64,000 nt of DNA from DASUAS01 sp963756895 (GTDB lineage Bacteria; Actinomycetota; Acidimicrobiia; IMCC26256; DASPTH01): assembly GCA_963756895.1 (NCBI GenBank), contig CAVWPI010000016.1, forward strand, positions 248,001 to 312,000. The letters run 5' to 3'. A program made the position numbers and the translations under genes. The notes beneath the pieces were generated by a model. It saw nothing but the letters and a program-made list of their open reading frames with translations, had not been told where the DNA came from and searched no databases. Positions 54,251 to 64,000 of the stretch are shown here, one piece after another. The stretch's first letter is position 1. Each line of letters opens with the position of its first letter.

Positions 54251-56881
54251 GTGCGGGCCAGCTTCGAAGCCGGGCGGGGGTTCCCGCTCGACCGGTTCCA
54301 GACGCTCGCGCTCGACGCGCTCGACGCCGGTCGGAGCGTGCTGGTCGCGGCGCCGACGGGGTCGGGCAAGACACTCGTCGCCGAGTACGCCGTCGCCAAG
54401 GCCCGGGCCGACGGCGGCAAGGTCTTCTACACCACACCGCTGAAGGCGCTCTCCAACCAGAAGTACGGCGACCTCGTGCGCGAGCACGGCAGCGGCGCGG
54501 TCGGGCTCCTCACCGGCGACAACGCGGTCAACGGCGACGCGCCGATCGTGGTGATGACCACCGAGGTGCTGCGCAACATGATCTACGCGGCGTCGCCCGC
54601 GCTCGACGGCCTGCGCTACGTCGTCCTCGACGAGGTGCACTACCTCCAGGACCGCTACCGGGGTCCGGTCTGGGAAGAGGTCATCGTCCACCTCCCGTCC
54701 GAGATCACGCTGGTGTGCCTCTCGGCCACGGTGTCGAACGCCGAGGAGGTGGCCGCGTGGATCGAGACCGTGCGGGGCAGCACCGCCGCGATCATCGAGG
54801 AGCACCGGCCGGTGACGCTCGAGCACCGCTACCTGGTAGGGGAGCGCGGCTCCGACGACCTGCACCTGCTGCCGACGTTCATGACCGCACCCGACGGCGA
54901 GCTCCGGCCCAACCCCGATGCCGCCCGCCTCGACGCCAACAACGCGCGCGATCCCCGGTGGCGGGGCCGACCGCGGTCGCGCATGCGCACGCCGAGCCGG
55001 GTCGAGACCGCCGACCTGCTCGCCGCCGAGGGGATGCTCCCGGCGATCAGCTTCGTCTTCAGCCGCAAGGGCTGCGACCAGGCGGTCGAGCAGTGTCTGG
55101 CCGCGGGGCTCCGCCTCACCGAGCCGGGGGAGCGCGACCGCATCCGCGCCATCGCCGAGGCCAAGACCGCGGGCCTCGCCGACGACGACCTCGACGTGTT
55201 GCGCTACGACCAGTGGGAGGCCGGGCTCGAGGCCGGCTTCGCCGCCCACCACGCGGGCATGGTGCCGCCCATGAAGGAAGCGGTCGAGGAGGCGTTCGCC
55301 GCCGGGTTGGTGAAGATGGTCTTCGCCACCGAGACGCTGGCACTCGGCATCAACATGCCGGCGCGGTCGGTCGTCATCGAGAAGCTGTCCAAGTTCACCG
55401 GCGAGCGCCACGAGTTCCTCACGCCCGGTGAGTACACGCAGCTCACCGGACGCGCCGGGCGCCGCGGCATCGACGCGCGGGGTTACGCGGTCGTGTGCTG
55501 GAGCCCGTTCGTGCCCTTCGACCAGGTGGCCTCGCTGGCGTCACGCCGGAGCGACGCGCTGCGCTCGTCGTTCCGCCCGAACTACAACATGGCCGCCAAC
55601 CTCGTGCGCCGCTACACGAAATTCGAGGCCCACCACCTCCTCAACCTGTCGTTCGCGCAGTTCCACGCCGATCGCGACGTCGTCGCGCTCGAGCGCCAGC
55701 TCGACCGGACGCGCGACCAGATCGCCCGCCAACGCGCGCTCCTCGGCGACGACCTCGACGCGGTGCAGCGGTACCGCGCGCTCACGACCGAGATCGACAA
55801 CCTCCGCCGCAACCGCGGGGGTGGCCGGCGCATCACCGAGGCCATGGAGTCACTCCGTCCGGGTGACGTCGTCGTCGTGCGCCGACGAGGTGGGCGCGTG
55901 GTGGTGCTGAACCACGAGCACCGCCGGGGCGGTGGCAGCCGGTTGGTCGCGGTCACCCCGTCGCGCGACGTGGTGCGCCTCGGCCCCCAGGACTTCGACT
56001 CGCCGCCGCGACGCGCCGCGACCATCGACCTCCCCACGCCCTTCGCACCCCGCAACCCGGCCTTCCGCCGCCAGGCCGCCGACCGGCTCCGGCGGGCCCA
56101 GCTGCGCGACGACGGCGGACGGTCGCGGCGCGACGAGCGCCGCCTGGCCGAGCTCGAGGCCGAGCTGGCCGAGCACCCGTTGGCGGACGACCCGCAGCGG
56201 GAGCAGATGGTGCGGGCCGCGGCGGCACTCGAACGCTTCGACCGCGACATCGAGCGCACCGAGCGCCGCGTGCGCGGGCGCAGCGAGAGCCTGGCCCGGC
56301 AGTTCGACCGGGTGCGCCGGGTGCTGGAGGCGTGGGGCTACATCGACGGCTGGCAGCTCACCGACGCGGGCGAGCAGCTGGCCCGCCTCTACACCGAGAC
56401 CGACCTGCTGCTGGCCGAAGCGCTGCGCGAGGGCCTGCTCGACGGGCTGCGTCCCCCCGAGCTGGCCGCGGTGGTGTCGTGCTTCACGTACGAGCGTCGC
56501 GGCCCAGAGGGGCAGCACCCGATGCCGCCGGCCCGCTGGCCCACCAAGGCGGTGGCGAAACGCGCGCGTGCGATCGAGCGCATCGCCCAGGACCTGCGCG
56601 CCAACGAGGACGACGCCGGTCTGCCCGAGACCCGACTTCCCGATCCGGGGTTCACGCCGTACGCGCACGACTGGGCCTCGGGCGACACGCTGGCCGAGGT
56701 GCTCGACGACGACGAGATGACCGGCGGCGACTTCGTGCGGCACGTCAAGCAGTGCATCGACCTGCTGCGCCAGGTCGGGGACGTGGCGGCCGATCCCGAG
56801 ACCCGGACCCGGGCCCGCGAGGCCGCCGACGCATGTCATCGGGGCGTGGTGGCGGCGTCGAGCGTCGCCACCACCACGTGA
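54251..56881 (+). CDS. helY: DEAD/DEAH-box helicase HelY (Ski2/Mtr4-like)
   Basis: Superfamily 2 RNA/DNA helicase, 876 residues and intact. Seen: Walker A APTGSGKT (residues 35-41 with Lys40), PLKALSNQKY, LLTGDNAVN, DEVH box Asp127-His130, SAT in CLSATVSN, ATETLALGINMPARSVVI, QLTGRAGRRGID (motif VI). An arm region with coiled-coil insert (VVALERQLDRTRDQIARQRALL, in parts) and a C-terminal helical DSHCT domain follow. Chosen start GTG 54251 begins just before FEAGRGFPLDRFQ, the Q-motif-like entry. Usually next to tatC in actinobacteria. Confidence 0.93.
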   Translation: MRASFEAGRGFPLDRFQTLALDALDAGRSVLVAAPTGSGKTLVAEYAVAKARADGGKVFYTTPLKALSNQKYGDLVREHGSGAVGLLTGDNAVNGDAPIVVMTTEVLRNMIYAASPALDGLRYVVLDEVHYLQDRYRGPVWEEVIVHLPSEITLVCLSATVSNAEEVAAWIETVRGSTAAIIEEHRPVTLEHRYLVGERGSDDLHLLPTFMTAPDGELRPNPDAARLDANNARDPRWRGRPRSRMRTPSRVETADLLAAEGMLPAISFVFSRKGCDQAVEQCLAAGLRLTEPGERDRIRAIAEAKTAGLADDDLDVLRYDQWEAGLEAGFAAHHAGMVPPMKEAVEEAFAAGLVKMVFATETLALGINMPARSVVIEKLSKFTGERHEFLTPGEYTQLTGRAGRRGIDARGYAVVCWSPFVPFDQVASLASRRSDALRSSFRPNYNMAANLVRRYTKFEAHHLLNLSFAQFHADRDVVALERQLDRTRDQIARQRALLGDDLDAVQRYRALTTEIDNLRRNRGGGRRITEAMESLRPGDVVVVRRRGGRVVVLNHEHRRGGGSRLVAVTPSRDVVRLGPQDFDSPPRRAATIDLPTPFAPRNPAFRRQAADRLRRAQLRDDGGRSRRDERRLAELEAELAEHPLADDPQREQMVRAAAALERFDRDIERTERRVRGRSESLARQFDRVRRVLEAWGYIDGWQLTDAGEQLARLYTETDLLLAEALREGLLDGLRPPELAAVVSCFTYERRGPEGQHPMPPARWPTKAVAKRARAIERIAQDLRANEDDAGLPETRLPDPGFTPYAHDWASGDTLAEVLDDDEMTGGDFVRHVKQCIDLLRQVGDVAADPETRTRAREAADACHRGVVAASSVATTT

Positions 56882-56897
56882 AGGGCGTCTGACCCGC

Positions 56898-57570
56898 GTG
56901 GTCGAGAAGGGCCAGCCCTGGGAGCGGCCCGCGCGGGCCCGCGGCCTGGCACGTCGAGGGTGACGACGCCGCGCTGGCGGCCGCGGTGCGCGACCAGCCC
57001 GGCGCGCGGGTGGGATTCCGACCCGACCCCACCTCCGACCTGGCCCGGGCCCTCGGCATCCACTCGACTGGAATTCACGCGACCGGCGAGGCCCCCCTCG
57101 AGCTGGCCGTGGACGCGCTGCGGGTGACCGCCGACGAGCGCGAGCTGTTCGCGGTCAACATGGTCGTGGTGGGCACCCCGCCCGACCGCACCGGTTGGTT
57201 CACGGGCGCGCCCGACCTCCGGGTCGAGGTGGACGGCCGGGTCGCGCACGACGGACCGGCCACAACGGTCGTCGTCGCCAGCGGCCAGTACCTGCGGGGC
57301 AGCGACGTGGTGCCGCGGGGCCACCCGGGCGACGGGCGGGCCGAGGTGCAGGTGTACGCGGTCGCCCGGGGGCAGCGGTCCGGGGTCCGCTCCCGGCTCC
57401 CCCAGGGCGTGCACCTCCCGCATCCCGACATCACCCAGACCAGCGGGCGGCGGGTGGTCGTGGTGGCGGACAAGCGGCCGGTGGCACTCGAGGTCGACGG
57501 GGTGCCGGGCCCGCCCGCGACCCGGATCACGGTCGAGATCGTCCCGGAGGCGTTCCTGATCGTCGTCTGA
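56898..57570 (+). CDS. diacylglycerol kinase-like C-terminal lobe protein, frameshifted
   Basis: About 223 residues. Matches only the second lobe of YegS/BmrU lipid kinases: FAVNMVVVGTPPDRTGWFTG, LRVEVDGR, VVVASGQYLRGSDVVPRGHPGDGRAEVQVYAV (in parts), QGVHLPHPDITQTSGRRVVVVADKRPVALEVDG. The N-terminal nucleotide-binding lobe with GGDGT is missing, so catalysis alone is doubtful. Indel near 56940. GTG start at 56898, 16 nt after helY. It may be a lipid-binding subunit or a regulatory relic. Confidence 0.68.
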
Positions 57571-57677
57571 ACATCACCGTGCGCGGTCCCCGTCGCGCGG
57601 GGGTCGCACCGATACCATCGCCACCCCCGACGGTCACCTCAGGTCGCGTTGGTGTCGGGCCGGTTGGAGGCGAGACT

Positions 57678-59283
<1,606 letters not shown>

Positions 59284-59285
<2 letters not shown>

Positions 59286-59296
59286 GCGAGCGGAAG
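59284..59296. repeat. gene-end motif, inverted weak copy
   Basis: GAGCGAGCGG within a few bases of the thyX-like stop; reverse complement of CCGCTCGCTC. Confidence 0.3.
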
Positions 59297-59435
59297 CGAT
59301 CCGTGACGGCGTCTGACCCGAGCGTGACCAGAGGCTGACCGGCAGGCGGACAGCAGGAAAAAATTCACAGGCCCCCTGACCAGGGTCGACGCGCGTCGGT
59401 GCAGGTCACGGCCTCACGCGCGCGACCGCTCCCGC

Positions 59436-59645
59436 TTGACGCGGACCCCTTCCGTCGGGCCTACTACACGACGTCCTCACCGCTCGGTCGTGGGTCATCT
59501 CCCAGCGGGATGAAGGCACCGGGTGAGGGATGGGCACGGGGGCTCAGGAGACCAAGTAGAGAACGCTGCAATAACCCGGACTGCACGGCAGTCCGGGCCA
59601 ACCAGTGGCCCCAACGGTCTCCTGGGCCCCCATCTTTCCCATCCG
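59436..59645 (+). ncRNA. structured RNA candidate, 6S-like rod with central bubble
   Basis: A sigma70-like promoter is possible (TTGACG 59436-59441, TACTAC 59462-59467). The body folds as a rod: GGATGGG (59528-59534) pairs with CCCATCC (59638-59644). The 16-nt GGGGGCTCAGGAGACC (59538-59553) pairs with GGTCTCCTGGGCCCCC (59616-59631) with one G-G mismatch. Inside is a large bubble and a perfect 10-bp hairpin at 59575-59597 (CCCGGACTGC / GCAGTCCGGG). On the 3' side GGGCCA/TGGCCC (59595-59611) can form a competing hairpin. Rod, bubble and 3'-side hairpin are the plan of bacterial 6S RNA, but no sequence match is claimed. The remaining 59286-59435 and 59646-59780 hold no gene that I can support. 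Confidence 0.4.
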
Positions 59646-59780
59646 GCGTGCACCGTCCGCCGTACACCGGGGAATAGCGGCGGCACCGTCCGCGTTTGGG
59701 TCGCGACCTGATGCAAGTGCGGTGTTATATTCCGCGCCCCCGACCCCACGCGGCGATCTCGGTCGACGCTCGGAGCCTTG

Positions 59781-60266
59781 ATGAGCGACGAAGAATTCGA
59801 AGACGAACCCGAGCTGGACGAGGAAGAGCTCGACGGCGACCTGGAAGAGGACGACGTCCTCGTCGAGGACGCCGACGAGGTGGCCGACGACGTCGAGCTG
59901 CTCGACGACGAGATCGCCGAGGAGAGCCCCGAGGTGCCCGTGCCCGTGGTCACCGACGCCGTCGTGGGCGCCGCCGAGGAGGAGGACGACGAGGAGGGCG
60001 TCGTCGACCTCGACGAGGAGTTGCACCCCGACGACGTCGAGGCACCCCTCGACACGCTGCTCCAGGAGCGCACCGCGAGTGCCACCCTCGAGGACGACGA
60101 GGAGGAGCTCGAGGAGGAGGAAGGCGACGGTGACGACCGGGCCGACGGCCCGGCGCGTATCGTGCCGAGACGCCCCGACGAGTTCCTGTGCCAGTCGTGC
60201 TTCCTCCTGCTGCCGCTCCGTCGCCTCGCCGATCCCGCGCGGCAGTACTGCGACGACTGCGCCTGA
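59781..60266 (+). CDS. DUF4193 family acidic protein
   Basis: 161 residues, extremely acidic (long Asp/Glu runs over the first 130 residues), with a C-terminal metal-binding domain: VPRRPDEFLCQSCFLLLPLRRLADPARQYCDDCA (in parts), two CxxC pairs. This is the actinobacterial DUF4193 layout; members are abundant but uncharacterised. Start ATG 59781 (TTG 59778 also possible). An AT-rich TTATAT box lies about 45 nt upstream. GC skew of the reading frame is strongly biased by GAC/GAG codons. It is followed by lnt after 20 bp. Confidence 0.82.
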   Translation: MSDEEFEDEPELDEEELDGDLEEDDVLVEDADEVADDVELLDDEIAEESPEVPVPVVTDAVVGAAEEEDDEEGVVDLDEELHPDDVEAPLDTLLQERTASATLEDDEEELEEEEGDGDDRADGPARIVPRRPDEFLCQSCFLLLPLRRLADPARQYCDDCA

Positions 60267-60285
60267 GCGGACTGCGCCTGCGCGC

Positions 60286-61810
60286 GTGACACCGGCCGCA
60301 CCGGTGTCGGGCCGCACGCGGACGCGGCCGAGCTGGAGTTGGGTGCGCCTCGGCGCGTCCCTCGTCGCCGGTGTCCTCACCGGACTGTGCTTCCCGCCGG
60401 TCGGGCTCGGACCGGTCGTGCTCGTCGCGCTGGTCCCGCTGCTGTGGGCGTGGCGCGACGCGTGCCCGGCGCACGCCGCGCTCTACGGCTTCGCGTACGG
60501 CATCGCCGCCTACGTGGTGGTGATCCCCTGGATCCGCTACTTCGGCTACGTCGCCATCGTCCCCCTGGTCGTCGCGATGGCGCTGGCGATCGCGGGCGTG
60601 GGCGCGCTGGTCGCCGCGTACGGGCGGCGGCGACTGACCTCACCGTTCCTCACCGCCGCGGTGTGGGTCGTGCTCGAGGCGGTGCGCGGCCGCTTCCCGT
60701 TCGGTGGCTTCCCGTGGGCCGACCTCGGCGTCGCGCTCCACGACATACCGGCGGCGCGGGCACTGGCCGGTGTGGGCGGCACGCTCCTGGTGAGCTTCGT
60801 GGTGGTGGCGGTCAACGGGCTGCTGCTCGACTTAGGCCTCGCCCTCCGCGCGGACACCACCCGCAGCGCACTGCTCGCCGGCCTCGGGGTCGCGGCGATC
60901 CTGGTGGCCGCCGTCGTCGTCGATCTCACCCGCTTCGAGCCCACGACCACCGGCCACCTCCGGGTGGCGCTGCTCCAGGGCGACGACGAGCAGCTCCCGC
61001 TCGCCGAACAGGTGAACCAGCCGCTCACCGAGAAGCACTTCGCACTCGCCGACCGCCTGCGCGGCCGCTACGACCTCATCGTGTTCCCGGAGTCGGCGCT
61101 CGACACCGATCCGGAGTCGGACCCGCAGCTACGCGCCCGGCTGGTCGCACTCGCCGAGGAACACGACGCATCGGTGCTCGTGAACGCGCGCACACCCGGT
61201 GACGACGGGCAGTCGCGCAACACCAACCTGCTGTACACGCCCGCCGGGAAGCTGCAGGGCACGTACTCGAAGCAGCACCTGGTGCCGTTCGGCGAGTACG
61301 TGCCCTGGCGCGACGCGCTCGAGCTGGCTGCCGGAGCTGCGGCAGGTGCCCTACGACTACGAACCGGGTGCGTCGCGCACGCTGTTCCGCGCGGGCGGCC
61401 ACCCGTTCGAATCGGTGATCTGCTTCGAATCCGCGTTCGGGCCGCTCGTGCGCGACGCGGTGCGCGACGGCGCGCAGGTCGTCGTCGTGAGCACCAACAA
61501 CCGGTCGTACCAGCGTTCCGCGAACAGCGAGCAGCACCTCGCGCTCGGCCAGATGCGCGCGGCCGAGACCGGACGGTCGGTGCTCCAGGCGTCGGTGTCG
61601 GGGATCAGCGCGGTCATCGACCCCGACGGTTCACTGCACCACGAGACCGGCCTGTTCGAGTCGAGGATCGTCACCGCGTCGGTGCCGACGTCGACCGGCG
61701 AGACGTTCTACGTGCGCTTCGGTGACTGGGTCGTGCTGCTGAGCGCGATCGCGATGCTGGTGGTGACGGTGGTGGCGATCCGCCGCCCGGTCACGTCACC
61801 AGCAACTTGA
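60286..61810 (+). CDS. lnt: apolipoprotein N-acyltransferase, one frameshift
   Basis: Adds the third acyl chain to lipoproteins at the outer face of the membrane. Seen: about six N-terminal membrane helices (LVAGVLTGLCFPPVGLGPVVLVALVPLL and on), then the nitrilase-like domain with catalytic Glu in VFPESALD, Lys in YSKQHLVPFGEYVPW and Cys in SVICFESAFGPLVRD, followed by NNRSYQRSANSEQHL and one C-terminal membrane helix. Indel near 61325. About 508 residues. GTG start at 60286. Overlaps the convergent TSUP gene by 20 bp. Confidence 0.9.
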
Positions 61811-62546
61811 CCGCGGCGACGAGCCCGACCACCACGATCAGGCCGCGCAACGCGGGCGCGGGGAGGCGGCGGCCGACGGTGGCGCCCAGCTGCGCGCCGA
61901 CGACCGATCCGACCGCGATGAGCAGCACGACGAGCCAGGAGACGTCGGCGAAGAACACGAAGAGCATCGCGGCGACCCCGTTGGCGATGAGCGCGAGCAC
62001 GTTCTTCACTGCGTTGAGGCGTTGGAGCGAATCGGCGATGAAGATGCCGAGGAGCGACAGCAGGATCACGCCCTGGGCCGCGCCGAAGTAGCCGCCGTAC
62101 ACGCCCGTGATGAAGATCCCGATCCAGAGCTCGAGCCCGCCGTGCTCGACCACCCGGCTGCGGTGCTCGGCGACGAACCGGCTCAGGCGGGGCTGGAGGA
62201 TCACCAGCACGACGGCAAGCAGGATGAGCACCGGCACCACCGCGTCGAACACCGAGCTCGGCAACGTGAGCAGCAGCACGCCGCCGGTGATGCCGCCGAC
62301 GAACGAGGCGGCGCCGAGGACGGTGGTGCGGTGGCGCTGGCCCCCGAGCTCCCGGCGGTAGCCGACCGCGCCGCTGAGGCTCCCGAAGGTGATGCCCACC
62401 GTGTTGCTCACGTTGGCGATCACCGGCGAGTACCCGATCGCGAGCAGCGTCGGGAACGTGATCAACGACCCGGAGCCCACGATCGTGTTGATCGTGCCGG
62501 CGAGGAAGGCAGCACCGACGAGGAGCAGGGCTTCGAGGACCGACAT
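61791..62546 (-). CDS. TSUP family transporter (TauE/SafE-like)
   Basis: Sulfite exporter/TauE-SafE family membrane protein, 251 residues and about eight membrane helices. Seen: LEALLLVGAAFLAGTINTIVGSGSLITFPTLL (in parts), SPVIANVSNTVGITFGSLSGA, FVGGITGGVLLLTLPSSVFDAVVPVLILLAV (in parts), GIFITGVYGGYFGAAQGVILLSLLG and VLALIANGVAAMLFVFFADVSW. The N-terminal NTIVGSGSLITFP motif is typical. The ATG at 62546 gives the family start; the frame is open 66 nt further. Transported anion or sulfonate unknown. A TACGGT box lies 10 nt upstream. Confidence 0.85.
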   Translation of the reverse strand: MSVLEALLLVGAAFLAGTINTIVGSGSLITFPTLLAIGYSPVIANVSNTVGITFGSLSGAVGYRRELGGQRHRTTVLGAASFVGGITGGVLLLTLPSSVFDAVVPVLILLAVVLVILQPRLSRFVAEHRSRVVEHGGLELWIGIFITGVYGGYFGAAQGVILLSLLGIFIADSLQRLNAVKNVLALIANGVAAMLFVFFADVSWLVVLLIAVGSVVGAQLGATVGRRLPAPALRGLIVVVGLVAAVKLLVT

Positions 62547-62598
62547 GGTGTCCGGCACCGTAGACTGCGGGCCGTTCACTTCCTGGGAGTGCGGAACC

Positions 62599-63238
62599 GT
62601 GGCGGACGACAAGCAACCGGTGGAGAAGGCGGTCGAGCTCTTCGTGTACGCGCCCGTCGGCGTGGCCCTCTACGTGCGCGACATGCTCCCGAGCATGATG
62701 GGGATCTTCGTCTCGCGGGGCAAGCGCGAGGTGCAGTCGCACCTCCCCGGCCGCGCGCCGACGCCTCCGTCACCGCCGCCGGTTCCGCCTGAGGTCAAGC
62801 GGCGCATCGACGAGTCGGTCGGCGTCGCCAAGTACATGGCCGAAGGTGGCCTCGGCGCAGCACGGGAGGTCGCGGGGAGCGGCATGGGTGTCGCCCGCGA
62901 GCTCGCGGGGAGCGCGCTCGCGCAGTTCCTCGCCATGCGCGCCAACGGCGCCGACGCGATGGAGTTCACGCCCGACCGCGCCCACACCCGCGGCCGCTCC
63001 TCCTCCCGCGCCCGCACCGGAGCCGCCCGACGCGGGGTGGCAGACGCCCTCGACGCCGGCGGTCGACGTGCCGTCCTCCGACGCGCTCCCCATCCCCGGC
63101 TACGACGAGCTGTCGGCATCGCAGGTGGTCGAGCGCCTCGAAGGGCTCGATCGCGAGTCGCTCGACGCCGTGCGCCGCTACGAGAGCGAGCACCGGGGCC
63201 GCAACACCATCCTGGGCAAGATCGCGCAGCTCGGCTGA
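62599..63238 (+). CDS. conserved hypothetical protein with helical C-terminal motif, frameshifted
   Basis: About 213 residues. N-terminal PVEKAVELFVYAPVGVALYVRDMLPSMMGIFVSRGKREV (in parts) contains a hydrophobic stretch that may touch the membrane. A Pro-rich linker and Gly/Ala helices (GVARELAGSALAQFLAMRANG) follow. After an indel near 62990 comes a second Pro/Ala-rich linker and a compact C-terminal motif LPIPGYDELSASQVVERLEGL and RESLDAVRRYESEHRGRNTIL seen in other actinobacterial proteins. Function unknown. GTG start with a GGGAG ribosome site. Overlap-free but only 1 bp from the GNAT gene. Confidence 0.68.
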
Positions 63239-63239
63239 C

Positions 63240-63709
63240 GTGGAGGCGAGCCGGCCGGCATCGGCCGACGACATCCCGCGCGTCGTGGAGCTCGCCGAGC
63301 TCATGCGCGCGGAGCTGGCGGCGATGCGCGGGGGTGCGCTCTGGCTCGAACGCGAGGCGTGGCCCGCACCTCTCGCCGATGCCTACGACGCGTTGCACAC
63401 CGCGACGACGCACTGCTGGCGGTCGGCACCATCGACCACGTCGTCGTCGGCTTCGGCGCCGTCGTGGTCGAGCAGCTGCGCTCCGGTGCGCGACTCGGCG
63501 TGGTGACCGACCTCTTCGTCGAGGAACCGGCGCGCGAGGTCGGGGTCGGGGAGGCGTTGGTGAACGGGCTGGTCGAGCACTGCGTCACCGCGGGCTGCAT
63601 CGGCGTCGACGCGGCCGCGCTGCCCGGGCACCGGGCGGCCAAGAACTTCTTCGAGACCCATGGGTTCACCGCCCGAGCCCTCACCATGCACCGGCGCCTC
63701 GAGCCGTGA
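63240..63709 (+). CDS. GNAT family N-acetyltransferase, one frameshift
   Basis: About 156 residues. Seen: RPASADDIPRVVELAELMRAEL, then after an indel near 63400 DDALLAVGTIDHVVVGFGAVVVEQL, TDLFVEEPAREVGVGEALVNGLVEHCVTAG (acetyl-CoA pyrophosphate loop region, variant of Q/RxxGxG/A as REVGVGEAL), and VDAAALPGHRAAKNFFETHGFTARALTMHR, the conserved GNAT motif B. Substrate unknown. Its stop overlaps the GTG of the NUDIX gene. Confidence 0.8.
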
Positions 63710-64000
63710 GTGCGGTGTCGGCGCCGGCAGTCGCGGTGGGCGCGGTCTGCACCCACCTCGAGGCCCTGCTGCTCATCCGGCGGGGGAGGGGAGCAGCGCA
63801 GGGGCAATGGTCGGTGCCCGGAGGCCACGTCGAGTGGGGCGAGACCCTGCACGAAGCCGTGGTGCGCGAGACCTACGAGGAGACCGGGCTCGAGGTCGTC
63901 GTCGACCGCTTCCTCGGCTGGGTCGAGCGCATCCAAGACCCGTACCACTACGTGATCCTCGACTTCGCGGTGACCGCGCTCGAACCGTCCCGCCACCCGG
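63706..64000 (+). CDS. NUDIX hydrolase, 3' end cut by window
   Basis: Hydrolyses nucleoside diphosphates linked to other moieties. Seen: VAVGAVCTHLEALLLIRRGRG at the N terminus, the NUDIX box GGHVEWGETLHEAVVRETYEETGLEV (G-x5-E-x7-R-E-x2-E-E-x-G-hydrophobic) and PYHYVILDFAVTAL. Runs off the right edge. GTG start overlaps the GNAT stop (GTGA), so the two are coupled. Specificity unknown; could be an ADP-ribose or 8-oxo-dGTP type. Confidence 0.87.
   Translation, partial: MSAVSAPAVAVGAVCTHLEALLLIRRGRGAAQGQWSVPGGHVEWGETLHEAVVRETYEETGLEVVVDRFLGWVERIQDPYHYVILDFAVTALEPSRHP

Noticed and set aside
59543..59560. Cobalamin riboswitch, because of CAGGAGACC
   Set aside because: Other conserved B12 elements such as GCCACTG are missing and the sequence is fully used in a long helix with GGTCTCCTG downstream.

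Overview
The window is about 70% G+C and looks like chromosomal DNA of a high-GC actinobacterium. It carries a complete Pup-proteasome system (mpa, dop, pup, prcB, prcA, pafA, pafB, pafC), an F420 gene (fbiC), helY, a MarP-type protease, a DUF4193 protein and a ThyX-like protein. Gene order and the T-loop tRNA-modification genes suggest class Acidimicrobiia; that placement is inference. No tRNA, rRNA, CRISPR array, transposase or phage module was seen.

Quality: at least 35 genes, most of them core, are broken by single-base insertions or deletions, often in G/C runs. The same proteins continue perfectly in another frame, sometimes with compensating shifts. I read these as assembly or sequencing errors, not pseudogenes. 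Each such gene is given as one full-length feature with the approximate shift positions.

Layout. 1-13 kb: a 5'-3' exonuclease fragment, an alpha/beta hydrolase, rmuC, fxsA, an SCP2-like protein, an ABC-2 exporter, tlpA-ctaB, a GroES-like protein and a glycolate oxidase operon (glcDEF). 13-31 kb: VOC, SDR, LOG, a PfkB kinase, fbiC, pentose-phosphate genes (pgl, tal, tkt) interleaved with a methyltransferase-Mug fusion and an O-methyltransferase, an esterase, FIST and GT2 proteins, an acyl-CoA synthetase and a PBP4-type peptidase. 31-36 kb: holin-like membrane proteins, then a ttuB-ttuA-trmI tRNA T-loop module, marP and a ferredoxin. 36-57 kb: the Pup-proteasome locus with an HNH endonuclease VII-like gene and a phospholipase D gene between pup and prcB, followed by pafBC, lepB, tatAC and helY. 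57-64 kb: a lipid-kinase-like lobe, a two-domain ThyX-like protein, a 495-bp non-coding stretch with a strongly structured RNA candidate, DUF4193, lnt, a TSUP transporter, and GNAT and NUDIX genes.

Regulation: about sixteen genes have a TAnnnT -10 box only 6-9 nt before the start codon, which implies widespread leaderless transcription. Two of them, rmuC and the endonuclease VII-like gene, also share TTGAGTGTCACA placed 8 nt before the -10. That resembles the mycobacterial PafBC (RecA-independent DNA damage) promoter, and pafB and pafC lie in the same locus. Other items of interest are a two-copy roughly 55-bp hairpin element sitting between direct repeats at stop/start junctions, and a recurrent gene-end motif in convergent intergenic gaps.
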